Shown: positions 29,264 to 38,644 of the stretch, in pieces
Numbering within the stretch: position 1 is the first letter of the stretch
How the letters are laid out: every line of letters starts with the position of its first letter
Source of the DNA: Palsa-504 sp963800415
GTDB taxonomy: Bacteria > Actinomycetota > Actinomycetes > Streptosporangiales > Streptosporangiaceae
Assembly: GCA_963800415.1 (NCBI GenBank)
Contig: CAWDBS010000081.1
Location: 48,811-112,810, forward strand
Direction: 5' to 3'
DNA length: 64,000 nt
Made by a program: the position numbers and the translations under genes
Notes under the pieces: model-generated
Told to the model about the DNA's origin: nothing
Databases searched by the model: none
Seen by the model: the letters and a program-made list of their open reading frames with translations, nothing else

Positions 29264-29908
29264 ATGACGGCCGGGCCCGGGAGCTCGGTCATCGAAGGAC
29301 TCCGGACCCTCGAAGTGCGCTGGCTCCTGCCCGGCCAGCTCGATGCCGCGGTAGCCGGATGGTTCGGGCGGTTCCCGGCCGAAACGGAATCACGCGAGGA
29401 CGCTTATCTCGTCGATCCAGATCTGCGCGGGCTGTCGGTGAAGGTCCGCGCGGGCCGGGCCCTCGAGGCGAAGGTGTACCACGGCACGGCGGGCATGCTG
29501 GAGGTACCTGGCCGCGCCCGCGGCCGCGTCCAGTCCTGGCAGAAGTGGTCGTTTCCGTTCGGCCCGCCCGGCCGGGACAGCGGCGGGCCGGACGGCTGGA
29601 CGGTGATACGCAAGAAACGGCGGATCAGCCGGTTCGGGCTCGCCGGCGGCGGCATCGCCGCGGGTGTCCGGGGACGGCCCGGCGAGCCGGCCTGCACGGT
29701 GGAACTCACCGAGGTCGACGCGCGCGGACAGACCTGGTGGTCCCTGGGATTCGAGGCGCACGGTCCGGCCGATCTGCTGCACGGCGCGCTCGAGGGTACC
29801 GCCGCGCTCATCTTCGCCCCGGACCTGCCCAGCGGCGTGGAACTCGGCCTGGACAACTGCCGGTCCTACGCGGAGTGGCTGTCCCGCACCATCTCCACGG
29901 CGGCCTGA
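29264..29908 (+). CDS. Uncharacterised protein, possibly CYTH-like, paired with DUF2252
   Basis: 214 residues. LEVRWLLPGQL at the start, then YLVDPDLRGLSVKVRAGRAL followed by EAKVYHG, and later CTVELTEVDARGQ with WWSLGFEAHG. Alternating charged strands of this type recall the CYTH/triphosphate-tunnel fold, which has ExE/K-rich strands binding polyphosphates. This is pattern recognition only. The gene lies 13 bp after DUF2252. No transmembrane segment or signal peptide is seen. Confidence 0.6.
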   Translation: MTAGPGSSVIEGLRTLEVRWLLPGQLDAAVAGWFGRFPAETESREDAYLVDPDLRGLSVKVRAGRALEAKVYHGTAGMLEVPGRARGRVQSWQKWSFPFGPPGRDSGGPDGWTVIRKKRRISRFGLAGGGIAAGVRGRPGEPACTVELTEVDARGQTWWSLGFEAHGPADLLHGALEGTAALIFAPDLPSGVELGLDNCRSYAEWLSRTISTAA

Positions 29909-30031
29909 GCTTGCCCCGGTCCCTGACCAGCAGCTCGTCGGCGAAGTTATTCCGGGCGCGGGGCGCGGCCCGCGGTGGCACGGGCTGTTGCCGCCAGCTA
30001 ACTTGCCGGCCGACGTGACAAGATTTCAGTC

Positions 30032-31394
30032 ATGTACCGCGGCTTGCTCTCATCGGCGCTGGGCTCGCACTGGCGCCGGGAGGTGCTGCGCACCAGCCTG
30101 TGGTTCGTGCCCGCCATCGAGGTCGCGGTCGCGATCGTGCTGTTCGCCGGCACGCTCGCCGCGGACCGGGCCGCCTACCGCGGCGACTTCGCGCTGCCGG
30201 GCTGGGTAATCAGCGGAAGCGCCGACGCGGCGCGGCAGATCCTGACCACGATCGCCGCCGCCATCATCACCGTGGTCGGCGTGGTCTTCTCCATCATCCT
30301 GGTCACCCTGACGCTGGCGTCGACCCAGTTCGGGCCGCGGATGCTGCGGAACTTCATCCGCGACCGCGGCACCCAGCTGACCCTCGGCACGTTCGTGGCG
30401 ACGTTCGTGTACGCGGTGCTGGTGCTCGCCTCGATCGGGGTGGGATCGCACGGGGAATTCGTGCCGCACATCGGCGTGACGGTCACGCTCGGGCTGATGG
30501 TCGCCGACCTGGCCGTGCTCATCTACTTCATCCACCACACGGCCGTCTCGATCCAGCTGCCGCGGGTGATCGCGAGCATCGCCGCCGACCTGGCCGAGGC
30601 GATCAGGGAGCAGGGCAGCGGGAACACCGGGCTGTACCCGAAGGCCGGCCCGGCCGCGGCCGGGCTGGTAGCCCGGGCCGAGGCGGACGGCGCCGTGCTG
30701 CTCGCCCCGGTCAGCGGGTACGTGCAGTTCATCAGGCACCAGCACCTGGTGCGGCTGGCCACCGAGGCGGACGCGGTGATCAACCTGGAGCACCGGCCCG
30801 GGCACTTCGTCGTGCGCGGTCACCGGTTCGCCACGGTCTGGCCGCCGGAGGCGGCGCCGCTGCATCCGCCAGGCGCTGGGCCGCGCGCACCTCGTCGGCC
30901 CGCACCGCACCCTCAGCCAGGACGTGTCGTTCGGCATCGACCAGCTGGTGGAGATCGCGCTCCGCGCGCTCTCGGTCGCGATCAACGATACGTTCACGGT
31001 CCTGACCTGCATCGACTGGCTCGGGGAGAGCCTGTGCAAGATCGTGGCGCAGTGGCATCCGGCGCGCGTGCACCGGGACGAGCGGGGGTACATCCGGGTC
31101 ATCGCGCCCGAGCCCTCCTATGACCGGCTGATGCAACGCTCGTTCGAGAAGCTCAGGCAGGCCAGCCTCGGCCAGCCGGCCGTGATGATCCGGCTGCTCG
31201 ACGCGCTGGCCAGGATCATGGCCGAGACCACGAGCGAGGGGCAGCGCCGGGTGCTGCTCGAGCAGGCGGCCATGATCAACCGGGCATGTGAGCGCTCGGT
31301 GCCCGAGGCCAGCGACCGCGCCGACATCCAGCGGCGCTACGAGGCCATTCTTACCGTGGAGTCGAGGCTGACCGCCAGCGGGCGGAACGCATGA
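30032..31394 (+). CDS. DUF2254 membrane protein; one +1 frameshift
   Basis: The N-terminal half has four hydrophobic segments (WFVPAIEVAVAIVLFAGTLA, IITVVGVVFSIILVTLTLAS, TFVATFVYAVLVLASIGVGS, and VTLGLMVADLAVLIYFI). The soluble half starts after HHTAVSIQLPRVI. Around 30860 the frame moves by +1 from FATVWPPEAAP to IRQALGRAHLVGPHRT and then SFGIDQLVEIALRALS, DTFTVLTCIDWL, all typical of DUF2254. No biochemical function is known for the family. Restored length is about 453 residues. It stands alone, with ATG 30032 close after the CYTH-like gene. Confidence 0.82.
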
Positions 31395-31488
31395 ATCTTG
31401 CCGGCGACGCTGTCGGAAACGGCGGCGCCCCGTTCGTGGAACAGATGCAGGGACGCTAGCGAGGCGCCCCGGAGAAACTGGAGGCAAC

Positions 31489-31833
31489 GTGAAGTACGTC
31501 ATCTTGCTGCTGGACACCGAGGCGGCCAGGAACATGTCCGAGGCGGACGGCCAGGCCTGGTACGCCGAGATCGGGGCCTGGTACGAGAAGGGCGGCGGCG
31601 GGTCGGGCAAGCTGGTCGAGGGCGGGCACCAGCTGGCGCCGCCGGCCACGGCCAAGACGGTGCGCGCCAGCGGCGTCACCGACGGCCCGTTCATGGAGAC
31701 CAAGGAGGCGCTCGGCGGCTACTCGGTCCTGGAGACCGACACCATCGAGGAGGCCGTCGAGATCGCCAGTACCTGGCCCGGGGTGGACCGGGGCTGGATA
31801 ACGGTCGAGGTCCGGCCGGTCGTGGAGATGTGA
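31489..31833 (+). CDS. YCII-related (DGPF domain) protein
   Basis: 114 residues, with CTGGAGG before the ATG. It contains the family signature VTDGPFMETKEALGGYSVLE and starts MKYVILLL. These dimeric alpha-beta barrel proteins are regularly encoded next to ECF42-type sigma factors, as here, where the sigma gene is convergent 39 bp away. The DGPF protein is thought to belong to the same regulon or signalling pathway. Catalytic activity has not been shown for this branch. Confidence 0.88.
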   Translation: MKYVILLLDTEAARNMSEADGQAWYAEIGAWYEKGGGGSGKLVEGGHQLAPPATAKTVRASGVTDGPFMETKEALGGYSVLETDTIEEAVEIASTWPGVDRGWITVEVRPVVEM

Positions 31834-31872
31834 CGCTCCCGGCAGATAACTGAGGGGGTAGCTGCCGGGCGG

Positions 31873-33084
31873 TCAGAAGGACAGGCGGCGGGCGAGCAGC
31901 TCGCGCTCGGCCGGGTTGCCGGCCAGCGCGAGCGCCCGCTCGCTGGCGTCCCGGGCCTCGCCGTCGCGGCCCAGGCCGGCCAGCAGGCCGCGCAGCGCGT
32001 GGTACAGCCGGTACCCGTCCAGTTCGGTGGCGAGCGGGGTGATCTCGGCCAGCGCGGCCTCGGGGCCGATCACGTAGCGGGTGGCCACGGCCCGGTTGAG
32101 CAGCACCACCGGCGACGGCGTCAGCGCCTGCAGCCGGTCGTAGAGCAGGCGGATCTGGCCCCAGTCGGTGTGGTCGTAGTCGGGCGCCTCCGCATGCAGC
32201 GCGGCGATGGCCGCCTGGACCTGGTAGGGACCGGGGCCGCGCAGCGCCAGGGCGCGATCGAGCAGCCCGGTGGCCTCGCGAATCAGCGCCTGGTTCCACC
32301 TCGTGCGGTCCTGGTCCGCGAGCCGCACCAGGCGCCCCCATCCGTCGAACCGGGTCGCGGCCCGGGACTCGTGCAGCAGGAGCAGCGCGAGCAGGCCGAG
32401 GACCTCGGGCTCGCGCGGCATCAGCCGGTGCAGCAGCCTGGTCAGCATGACCGCCTGGGCGGCCAGGTCCCGCCGGGCGGGCTGCCGGCCCGCGCTGGCC
32501 AGGTAGCCCTCGTTGAAGACCAGGTACACCACGGCCAGCACCTCGGCCAGCCGGTCCGCGAGCTGATCCGGGTCGGGGACGCGCATATCCGCGTGCGCGG
32601 CACGCAGCGCCTTGCGCGCCCGCAGCAGCCGCTGGGTCATCGCCGGCTCGCCGGCCAGGAAGGCGACCGCGATCTCGGCCGTGGTCAGGCCGCAGACGGC
32701 GCGCAGCGTGAGCGCGATCTGCGACTCGCGCGGCAGCGCGGGATGGCAGCAGGCGAAGATCATGCCGAGCAGCTCGTCGTCCGCCGCCCCGGCGTCTTCG
32801 CAGGTGTCCGCCCCGCTGCCGGTTTCCGTCGCCGCCAGCAGGGCCAGCTTCTCCTGGCCGGCCCGGGCCCGGCGCAGCCGGTCGATCGCCTTGCGGCGGG
32901 CCGTGGTGGCCAGCCAGCCGCCCGGGTTGGGCGGCGGCGCGTCCCGCCAGTGCTCGAGGGCCTCGACGAAGGCGTCCTGGACTGCGTCGGCGGCGAGCCC
33001 GACATCGCCGATCCGCGCGGCCAGCGCGGCGGTGATCCGCGGCGCCTCGGCCCGGTAGACCCGTTCGAGCTGAGCCGTGTCCAC
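31873..33084 (-). CDS. ECF42-type RNA polymerase sigma factor with C-terminal extension
   Basis: About 403 residues from GTG 33084. The sigma-2 region has GDVGLAADAVQDAFVEALEHW, sigma-4 has VCGLTTAEIAVAFLAGEPAMTQRLLRARK, and a C-terminal TPR-like domain of more than 200 residues follows (LAEVLAVVYLVFNEGY, AVATRYVIGPEAAL, RLYHALRGLLAGLGR). This is the SnaF/ECF42 layout, where the extension replaces an anti-sigma factor. The frame is open further upstream, but that stretch overlaps the enoyl-CoA hydratase gene. It lies 22 bp after that gene and faces the DGPF gene. Confidence 0.9.
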   Translation of the reverse strand: MDTAQLERVYRAEAPRITAALAARIGDVGLAADAVQDAFVEALEHWRDAPPPNPGGWLATTARRKAIDRLRRARAGQEKLALLAATETGSGADTCEDAGAADDELLGMIFACCHPALPRESQIALTLRAVCGLTTAEIAVAFLAGEPAMTQRLLRARKALRAAHADMRVPDPDQLADRLAEVLAVVYLVFNEGYLASAGRQPARRDLAAQAVMLTRLLHRLMPREPEVLGLLALLLLHESRAATRFDGWGRLVRLADQDRTRWNQALIREATGLLDRALALRGPGPYQVQAAIAALHAEAPDYDHTDWGQIRLLYDRLQALTPSPVVLLNRAVATRYVIGPEAALAEITPLATELDGYRLYHALRGLLAGLGRDGEARDASERALALAGNPAERELLARRLSF

Positions 33085-33106
33085 GATCTCGCCGGGGCCG
33101 GCCAGG

Positions 33107-33928
33107 TCAGGCGCCGCTGAACCGGGGCGGCCGCTTCTCGGCGAAGGCCGCCAGGCCCTCGGCGAAGTCACCGGAGGCGGCCATCTCCTTCTGGATCCCC
33201 GCCTCGAACTCGAGCTGGGCGTCCATGTGCTGGTAGAGCCACTGGTTGAGCTGGCGCTTGGTCCCGGCGTAGGACCTGGTGGCGCCGGCGGCGAGCCGGT
33301 CGAGCAGCGCATCGGCCCGCGCCGGGTACTCCTCGTCCGGCCAGACCTGGTTGATCAGGCCCCAGTCGACCGCCGTGCGGGCGGCCAGCCGCTCCCCCAG
33401 CATGGCCAGCTCGGCAGCCCGGGCGAAGCCGACCCGGGACGGCACGAACAGCGACGAGCCGCCGTCCGGCACCAGCCCGATGTTGACGAAGGCGAGCGAG
33501 AAGTACGCCGACTCGGCCGCCACCACCAAGTCGCAGGCCAGCGCGAGGGAGAGCCCGATCCCGGCCGCGGGGCCGTTGACCCCGGCGATGACCGGCTTGG
33601 GCATCCGCCGGATGCCGGTGATCAGCGGGTGGTACCGCTCGGTCAGGATCTTGTACACGTCGACGGTGCCGTCGCCGGCCTGCTCGGCGGCTTCCTTCAG
33701 GTCGGCGCCGCTGGAGAACGCCCGCCCGGCGCCGGTGACGAGGACCGCCCGGATCTCGGGGTTGTCGGTGACCTCACCGATCGCGGCGAGCAGGTCGAGG
33801 GAGAACTGGTTGCTCCACGCGTTCATCCGCTCGGGGCGGTTCAGCTCGACCTTCGCCCCCGGACCGCGACGGTACAGGTTTACGGTCTCATACTGGCGGT
33901 AAAGCTCATCGTCACTCACGCCGGTCAT
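33107..33928 (-). CDS. Enoyl-CoA hydratase/isomerase family protein
   Basis: 273 residues from ATG 33928 (MTGVSDDELYRQYETV). Crotonase-fold motifs: NRPERMNAWS, GRAFSSGADLKEAA (oxyanion hole), GPAAGIGLSLALACDLVVAAE and FVNIGLVPDGGSS with the catalytic-region Asp/Gly, like PaaG-type isomerases. A precise substrate cannot be given. The G/C-tract repeat copy ends within 10-30 bp upstream of its start. The sigma factor follows in the same direction. Confidence 0.88.
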   Translation of the reverse strand: MTGVSDDELYRQYETVNLYRRGPGAKVELNRPERMNAWSNQFSLDLLAAIGEVTDNPEIRAVLVTGAGRAFSSGADLKEAAEQAGDGTVDVYKILTERYHPLITGIRRMPKPVIAGVNGPAAGIGLSLALACDLVVAAESAYFSLAFVNIGLVPDGGSSLFVPSRVGFARAAELAMLGERLAARTAVDWGLINQVWPDEEYPARADALLDRLAAGATRSYAGTKRQLNQWLYQHMDAQLEFEAGIQKEMAASGDFAEGLAAFAEKRPPRFSGA

Positions 33929-33936
33929 GCTATCGC

Positions 33937-33968
33937 GGGGGATTCCGGGGGGTCGTCCCCCCGGGCCA
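33937..33968. repeat. G/C-tract palindromic repeat, single copy
   Basis: GGGGATTCCGGGGGG, TCGT, CCCCCCGGGCC: arms of six G/C around ACGA or TCGT, the same core as at 54818 (GGGGGGACGACCCCCC). It lies between the divergent enoyl-CoA hydratase and ppk2 genes. Confidence 0.75.
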
Positions 33969-34011
33969 GCACAGCGGGCCGGCGGCGGGCCGGACAAGGG
34001 AGAACGCGGCG

Positions 34012-34872
34012 ATGCCAGGCAAGGTCAAGGACCCGGGCAAGAAGGCGGCCCAGCAGCTCGACGGCACGCACAGGCTGCCCAGGCAGCTGTACGAGACCGA
34101 GCTGTACCGCCTGCAGGGCGAGCTGGTGGAGATGCAGGAGTGGGTGCGCGCGGAGGGCGCCAGGATCGTGGTCATCTTCGAGGGCCGCGACGCGGCCGGC
34201 AAGGGCAGCACGATCAAGCGGGTGACCGAGTACCTCAACCCGCGCGTGGCCCGGATCGTGGCGCTGCCCGCCCCGACCGAGCGGGAGCGCAGCCAGTGGT
34301 ACTTCCAGCGCTACACCGACCACCTTCCCGCCGCGGGCGAGCTGGCCCTGTTCGACCGCAGCTGGTACAACCGGGCCGGCGTGGAGCACGTCATGGGATT
34401 CTGCACCAAGGAGGAGTACAGCCGGTTCCTGCACCAGTGCCCGATCTTCGAGCGGCTGCTCGTCGAGGACGGCATCCTGCTGCGCAAGTACTGGTTCTCG
34501 GTCAGCGACGAGGAGCAGCAGCGCCGTTTCAAGTCCCGGCTGGACGACCCGATGCGCCGCTGGAAGCTCTCGCCGATGGACCTGGAGTCGATCACCCGGT
34601 GGGAGGACTACTCCCGGGCCAAGGACGAGATGTTCGTGCACACCGATATCCCCGAGGCGCCGTGGCACGTGGTGGAGAGCGAGGACAAACGGCGCGCCCG
34701 CATCAACATGATCGCCCACCTGGTCAGCACGATCCCCTACCGCCAGGTGCGGGAGCCGGCGCTGAAGCTGCCGCCGCGGCCGCCGGCCAAGGGGTACGTC
34801 CGGGTGCCCAGGGACATGCAGGCCTACGTCCCCGACCACGCGGCCGGGCTGCTGTCCGCCGACCAGCACTAA
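34012..34872 (+). CDS. ppk2: Polyphosphate kinase 2 family protein
   Basis: 286 residues. Walker A FEGRDAAGKGSTIKR, the lid DRSWYNRAGVEHVMGF and Walker B-like LLRKYWFSVSDEEQQRRF are all present, with the usual YFQRYTDHLPAAGE. PPK2 enzymes use polyphosphate to phosphorylate NDP or NMP. The gene lies 70 bp ahead of pgi in the same direction. It is probably part of a ppk2-pgi-gnd transcription unit linking polyphosphate and sugar phosphate metabolism. Confidence 0.93.
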   Translation: MPGKVKDPGKKAAQQLDGTHRLPRQLYETELYRLQGELVEMQEWVRAEGARIVVIFEGRDAAGKGSTIKRVTEYLNPRVARIVALPAPTERERSQWYFQRYTDHLPAAGELALFDRSWYNRAGVEHVMGFCTKEEYSRFLHQCPIFERLLVEDGILLRKYWFSVSDEEQQRRFKSRLDDPMRRWKLSPMDLESITRWEDYSRAKDEMFVHTDIPEAPWHVVESEDKRRARINMIAHLVSTIPYRQVREPALKLPPRPPAKGYVRVPRDMQAYVPDHAAGLLSADQH

Positions 34873-34942
34873 TCCCGGCGGGCGCGGGCGAAGGCATGAA
34901 ACTATTCCGGGGGAAGGCGGCGCGACGCGGAGGAGACAGGAC

Positions 34943-36574
34943 ATGGCGGTCACACCACTGCCCGAGCGGAAGTCATGGCAGGCGCTCAGGCGGCACCACC
35001 AGGACATCGCCGGCACATCCCTGCGCGAGCTGTTCGCCAGCGACCCGGGCCGGGGCGAACGGCTGGCGGTGGAGGCGGCCGGGCTGTACCTGGACTACGC
35101 CAAGAACCGGGTCACCGATGAGACCATGCGGCTGCTCGTCGCGCTGGCGCAGGAGTCAGGCGTGCCGGAAAAGCGGGATGCGATGTTCCGCGGCGAGCAC
35201 ATCAACGTGTCAGAAGACCGCCCGGTGCTGCACGTGGCGCTGCGCATGCCGGCCGGAGCGTCGCTGGTGGTGGACGGCACCGACGTGGTGACGCAGGTGC
35301 ACGAGGTGCTCGGCCGGATGGCCGGCTTCGCCAGCCGGGTCAGGTCGGGCGAGTGGAAGGGCTACACCGGCAGGCCGATCAGGACCGTCATCAATGTCGG
35401 CATCGGCGGCTCCGACCTCGGCCCGGTGATGGCGTACGAGGCGCTGCGGCACTACGCCACCCGGGACCTGGTGTTCCGGTTCGTGTCCAACGTGGACTCC
35501 ACCGACTTCGCCGAGGCGACCCGCGACCTGGACCCGGCCGAGACGCTGTTCATCATCTCGTCCAAGACGTTCGGCACGCTGGAGACGCTGACCAACGCCA
35601 CCTCGGCGCGGGAGTGGGTGGTGTCGGCGCTCGGCAGCGAGGACGCGGTGGCCAGGCACTTCGTCGCGGTGTCGAGCAACGCCGAGCGGGTCGCGAAGTT
35701 CGGCATCGACACCGCGAACATGTTCGGCTTCTGGGACTGGGTCGGCGGCCGGTACTCGATGGAATCGGCGATCGGCCTGTCCACCATGGTTGCGATCGGC
35801 CCGGAGCGGTTCGGCGAGATGCTGGCCGGATCCCACGAGATGGACGAGCACTTCCGGACCGCGCCGCTCGGGCAGAACCTGCCCGTGCTGATGGGCCTGC
35901 TCGCGGTGTGGTACCGGGACTTCTTCGGCTGCCAGACCTACGGCGTGATGCCGTATGAGCAGTACCTGAAGCGGTTCCCGGCCTACCTGCAGCAGCTCAC
36001 CATGGAGTCCAGCGGCAAGCACGTCACGCTGACCGGGACCCCGGTCAGCTACGACACGGGCGGGGTCTTCTGGGGCGAGCCCGGCACCAACGGCCAGCAC
36101 AGCTTCTACCAGCTCATCCACCAGGGGACCACGATCGTCCCGGTCGACCTGATCGGCTTCGGCAAGACGCTGAACCCGATCCGCGACCACCACGACATCC
36201 TGTCCTCCAACGTGTTCGCGCAGGCGCAGGCGCTGGCCTTCGGCAAGACCGAGGAAGAGGTCAGGGCCGAGGGCACGCCCGAGCATGTGGTGCCGCACCG
36301 GGTGATGGAAGGCAACCGGCCGAGCAACGTGCTGCTCGCCGAGATCCTCACGCCGCGAGTCCTCGGCGCCCTGATCGCCCTGTACGAGCACAGCGTGTTC
36401 ACCCAGGGAGCGATCTGGGACATCGACTCGTTCGACCAGTGGGGAGTGGAGCTCGGCAAGATCCTCGCGGTCAAGATCATTCCCGAGCTGACGAGCGCAC
36501 AGGAGCCAGCGCTCGATCACGACTCGTCCACCAACGCGCTCATCCGCCGCTACCGCGCGCTCAAGGCCCGCTGA
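34943..36574 (+). CDS. pgi: Glucose-6-phosphate isomerase
   Basis: 543 residues, normal length. PGI signatures: NVGIGGSDLGPVMAYEAL, ISSKTFGTLETLTNA, WVGGRYSMESAIGLS, MESSGKHVT, and GEPGTNGQHSFYQLIHQGT near the active-site Glu and His; the end KIIPEL is typical. It interconverts glucose-6-phosphate and fructose-6-phosphate. It is 40 bp before gnd, so glycolysis and the pentose phosphate branch are encoded together. Confidence 0.97.
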   Translation: MAVTPLPERKSWQALRRHHQDIAGTSLRELFASDPGRGERLAVEAAGLYLDYAKNRVTDETMRLLVALAQESGVPEKRDAMFRGEHINVSEDRPVLHVALRMPAGASLVVDGTDVVTQVHEVLGRMAGFASRVRSGEWKGYTGRPIRTVINVGIGGSDLGPVMAYEALRHYATRDLVFRFVSNVDSTDFAEATRDLDPAETLFIISSKTFGTLETLTNATSAREWVVSALGSEDAVARHFVAVSSNAERVAKFGIDTANMFGFWDWVGGRYSMESAIGLSTMVAIGPERFGEMLAGSHEMDEHFRTAPLGQNLPVLMGLLAVWYRDFFGCQTYGVMPYEQYLKRFPAYLQQLTMESSGKHVTLTGTPVSYDTGGVFWGEPGTNGQHSFYQLIHQGTTIVPVDLIGFGKTLNPIRDHHDILSSNVFAQAQALAFGKTEEEVRAEGTPEHVVPHRVMEGNRPSNVLLAEILTPRVLGALIALYEHSVFTQGAIWDIDSFDQWGVELGKILAVKIIPELTSAQEPALDHDSSTNALIRRYRALKAR

Positions 36575-36614
36575 CCGATTCAGGGCACGCTGACAACACG
36601 AAGGACGGATAGCC

Positions 36615-37644
36615 ATGCCAACTGACACGCCGATGCAACTCGGGATGATCGGGCTGGGCCGGATGGGCGCGAACCTGGTCCGCCGGCTGATGCGCGACGG
36701 CCACCGCTGCGTGGCCTACGACGTCAACCCGGACGCGGTCAAGTCGCTGGCCGGCGAGGGCGCGGTCGGGGCGCAGAGCCTGGCGGACTTCGTGGCCAAG
36801 CTGGACAAGCCGCGGAACATCTGGATCATGGTGCCGGCCGGCATCGTCGAGCGCACCCTCGGCGAACTGCGGCCGCTGCTCGAGGCGGACGACATCGTGA
36901 TCGACGGCGGGAACTCCTACTACCGGGACGACATCACCCGGGCCAGGGACCTGCAGGGCGACGGGCTCCACTACGTGGACGTCGGGACCAGCGGCGGCGT
37001 CTGGGGCCTGGAGCGGGGCTACTGCCTGATGATCGGCGGACAGGCCGAGCCGGTGCGGCGCCTGGACCCGATCTTCAAGACCATCGCCCCGGGCGAGGGC
37101 AGCGCGGAGCCGACCCCGGGCCGGACCAGGCACACCACCGCCGAGCATGGGTACCTGCACTGCGGGCCGAACGGCGCCGGCCACTTCGTCAAGATGGTGC
37201 ACAACGGCATCGAGTACGGCATGATGGCCGCGATCGCCGAGGGCCTGTCGATCATCAAGCACGCCGACGAGGGCCTGCACCAGGGGGAGATCGACGCGGA
37301 GACCACGCCGCTGCGCGACCCGTGGGCCTACCAGTACCAGATCAACGTGGGCGAGGTCGCCGAGGTCTGGCGGCGCGGCTCGGTGGTCAGCTCCTGGCTC
37401 GTGGACCTGACCGCGGCCGCCTTCGCCAAGTCGCCCGACCTGGACGACTTCAGCGGCCGGGTGTCCGATTCCGGCGAGGGCCGGTGGACCGTGCTGGCCG
37501 CGGTGGACGAGGGCGTGCCCGCCTCGGTCATCGCCGCCTCGCTGTACGAGCGGTTCGAGTCCCGGGACATGGGCGCGTTCACCGGAAAGATCCTGTCCGC
37601 GATGCGCTCGGAGTTCGGCGGGCACGCGGAGAAGAAGGCCTTAG
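36615..37644 (+). CDS. gnd: 6-phosphogluconate dehydrogenase (decarboxylating), short actinobacterial type
   Basis: MQLGMIGLGRMGANLVRRLM, VIDGGNSYYRDD, VGTSGGVWGLERGYCLMIGG and the catalytic GAGHFVKMVHNGIEYGMM are present, ending SEFGGHAEKK. As read, the frame does not stop but runs through a TTA codon and a low-complexity linker into a lipid-kinase domain (to 38633). Removing one base near 37638 gives EKKP followed by TAG at 37642-37644, the expected end at about 342 residues. I therefore annotate two genes. A true fusion cannot be excluded. Confidence 0.85.
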
Positions 37645-37736
37645 GCCAGAACTTCCCGGCTAAGCGGACCAGCCTCCGGTTCCGTGCCGGGTGGACCGGG
37701 GCGGGCGCGGGATGGGGCGGCGGCGCAGAATGGGGC

Positions 37737-38633
37737 ATGGGCCTGGTCGCGTTCGTGGTCAACCGGACGCTGCTCCGCGATCCGCCGCGGTTCCTGCAGC
37801 ACTGCCGGGCGGCGGCGGAGGAGCGCGGCTGGGAACCGTGCTTCGCGCCGACCACGGAGGCAGAGAACGGCCTGGCGCTGACTCGCCGCGCGGTGGCCGC
37901 CGGGGCGAGCCTGGTGTTCGCGGCCGGCGGTGACGGGACCGTCCGGGCCTGCGCCGAGGCGCTGGCCGGCACCGGGGTGCCGCTGGCGATCGTGCCGCTG
38001 GGCACCGCCAACCTGACCGCGCGGGCGCTCGGCGTGCCGGGCCGGGCCGGGCGGGCGGTCGACGCCGGGTTCAGCGGCCGGGACCGCACGATCGACCTAG
38101 CCCGCGCGGACGGGATCGGCGCGGGCCCGACCTGGTTCGCCGCCATGGCCGGGATCGGCCTGGACGCCGCCGTCGTGGAGGCGACGCGCGAGCGGTTCAA
38201 GCGGCGGTTCGGCTGGGTCGCCTACGCGGCCGCCGGGGTGACCCGGCTGACGCTGCCGCCGCGCGACTTCACCGTCCGCCTCGACGACGCCGAGCCGGTG
38301 CGGCGCCGGGCACGGTGCGTGGTGGTGGCCAACGCCGGACTGCTGCCGGGCGGGTTCACCCTGCTGCCCGGGGCCAGCCTCGACGACGGCCTGCTGGACG
38401 TGGGCATCCTCGCCCCGTCCGGCGCCTCGGGCTGGCTGCGGGTGGCGAGCCGGGTACTGGTCCGCAGCCGGCGCCAGGACCCCGCGCTGGAGCGCTTCCA
38501 GGCCCGCCGCGTTCAGGTCAGCGTGGACGCTGACCTGCCACGGCAGGTCGACGGCGAAGTCGTCGCACCCGGCCGGACGCTCAGTGTCTCGGTGTGCCCC
38601 CGCGTCCTCACCGTGCGTCTGCCGTGCCACTGA
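37737..38633 (+). CDS. Diacylglycerol/lipid kinase family protein
   Basis: About 298 residues from the in-frame ATG 37737 (MGLVAFVVNRTLL). It has the DAGK catalytic motif VFAAGGDGTVRACAEAL and the PLGTANLTARALGVP segment, where most members read GTGN. LLPGASLDDGLLDVGIL is in the C-terminal part. Such enzymes phosphorylate diacylglycerol, sphingoid or related lipids. The coding frame is continuous with gnd upstream. The GTAN change in the substrate/ATP loop is unusual but conservative. Confidence 0.82.
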   Translation: MGLVAFVVNRTLLRDPPRFLQHCRAAAEERGWEPCFAPTTEAENGLALTRRAVAAGASLVFAAGGDGTVRACAEALAGTGVPLAIVPLGTANLTARALGVPGRAGRAVDAGFSGRDRTIDLARADGIGAGPTWFAAMAGIGLDAAVVEATRERFKRRFGWVAYAAAGVTRLTLPPRDFTVRLDDAEPVRRRARCVVVANAGLLPGGFTLLPGASLDDGLLDVGILAPSGASGWLRVASRVLVRSRRQDPALERFQARRVQVSVDADLPRQVDGEVVAPGRTLSVSVCPRVLTVRLPCH

Positions 38634-38644
38634 GACCCGCGAGG

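Noticed and set aside
33085..33312. Longer N-terminus of the ECF42 sigma factor
   Set aside because: It would lie antisense-like in another frame of the enoyl-CoA hydratase gene on the same strand; GTG 33084 gives the usual family start.
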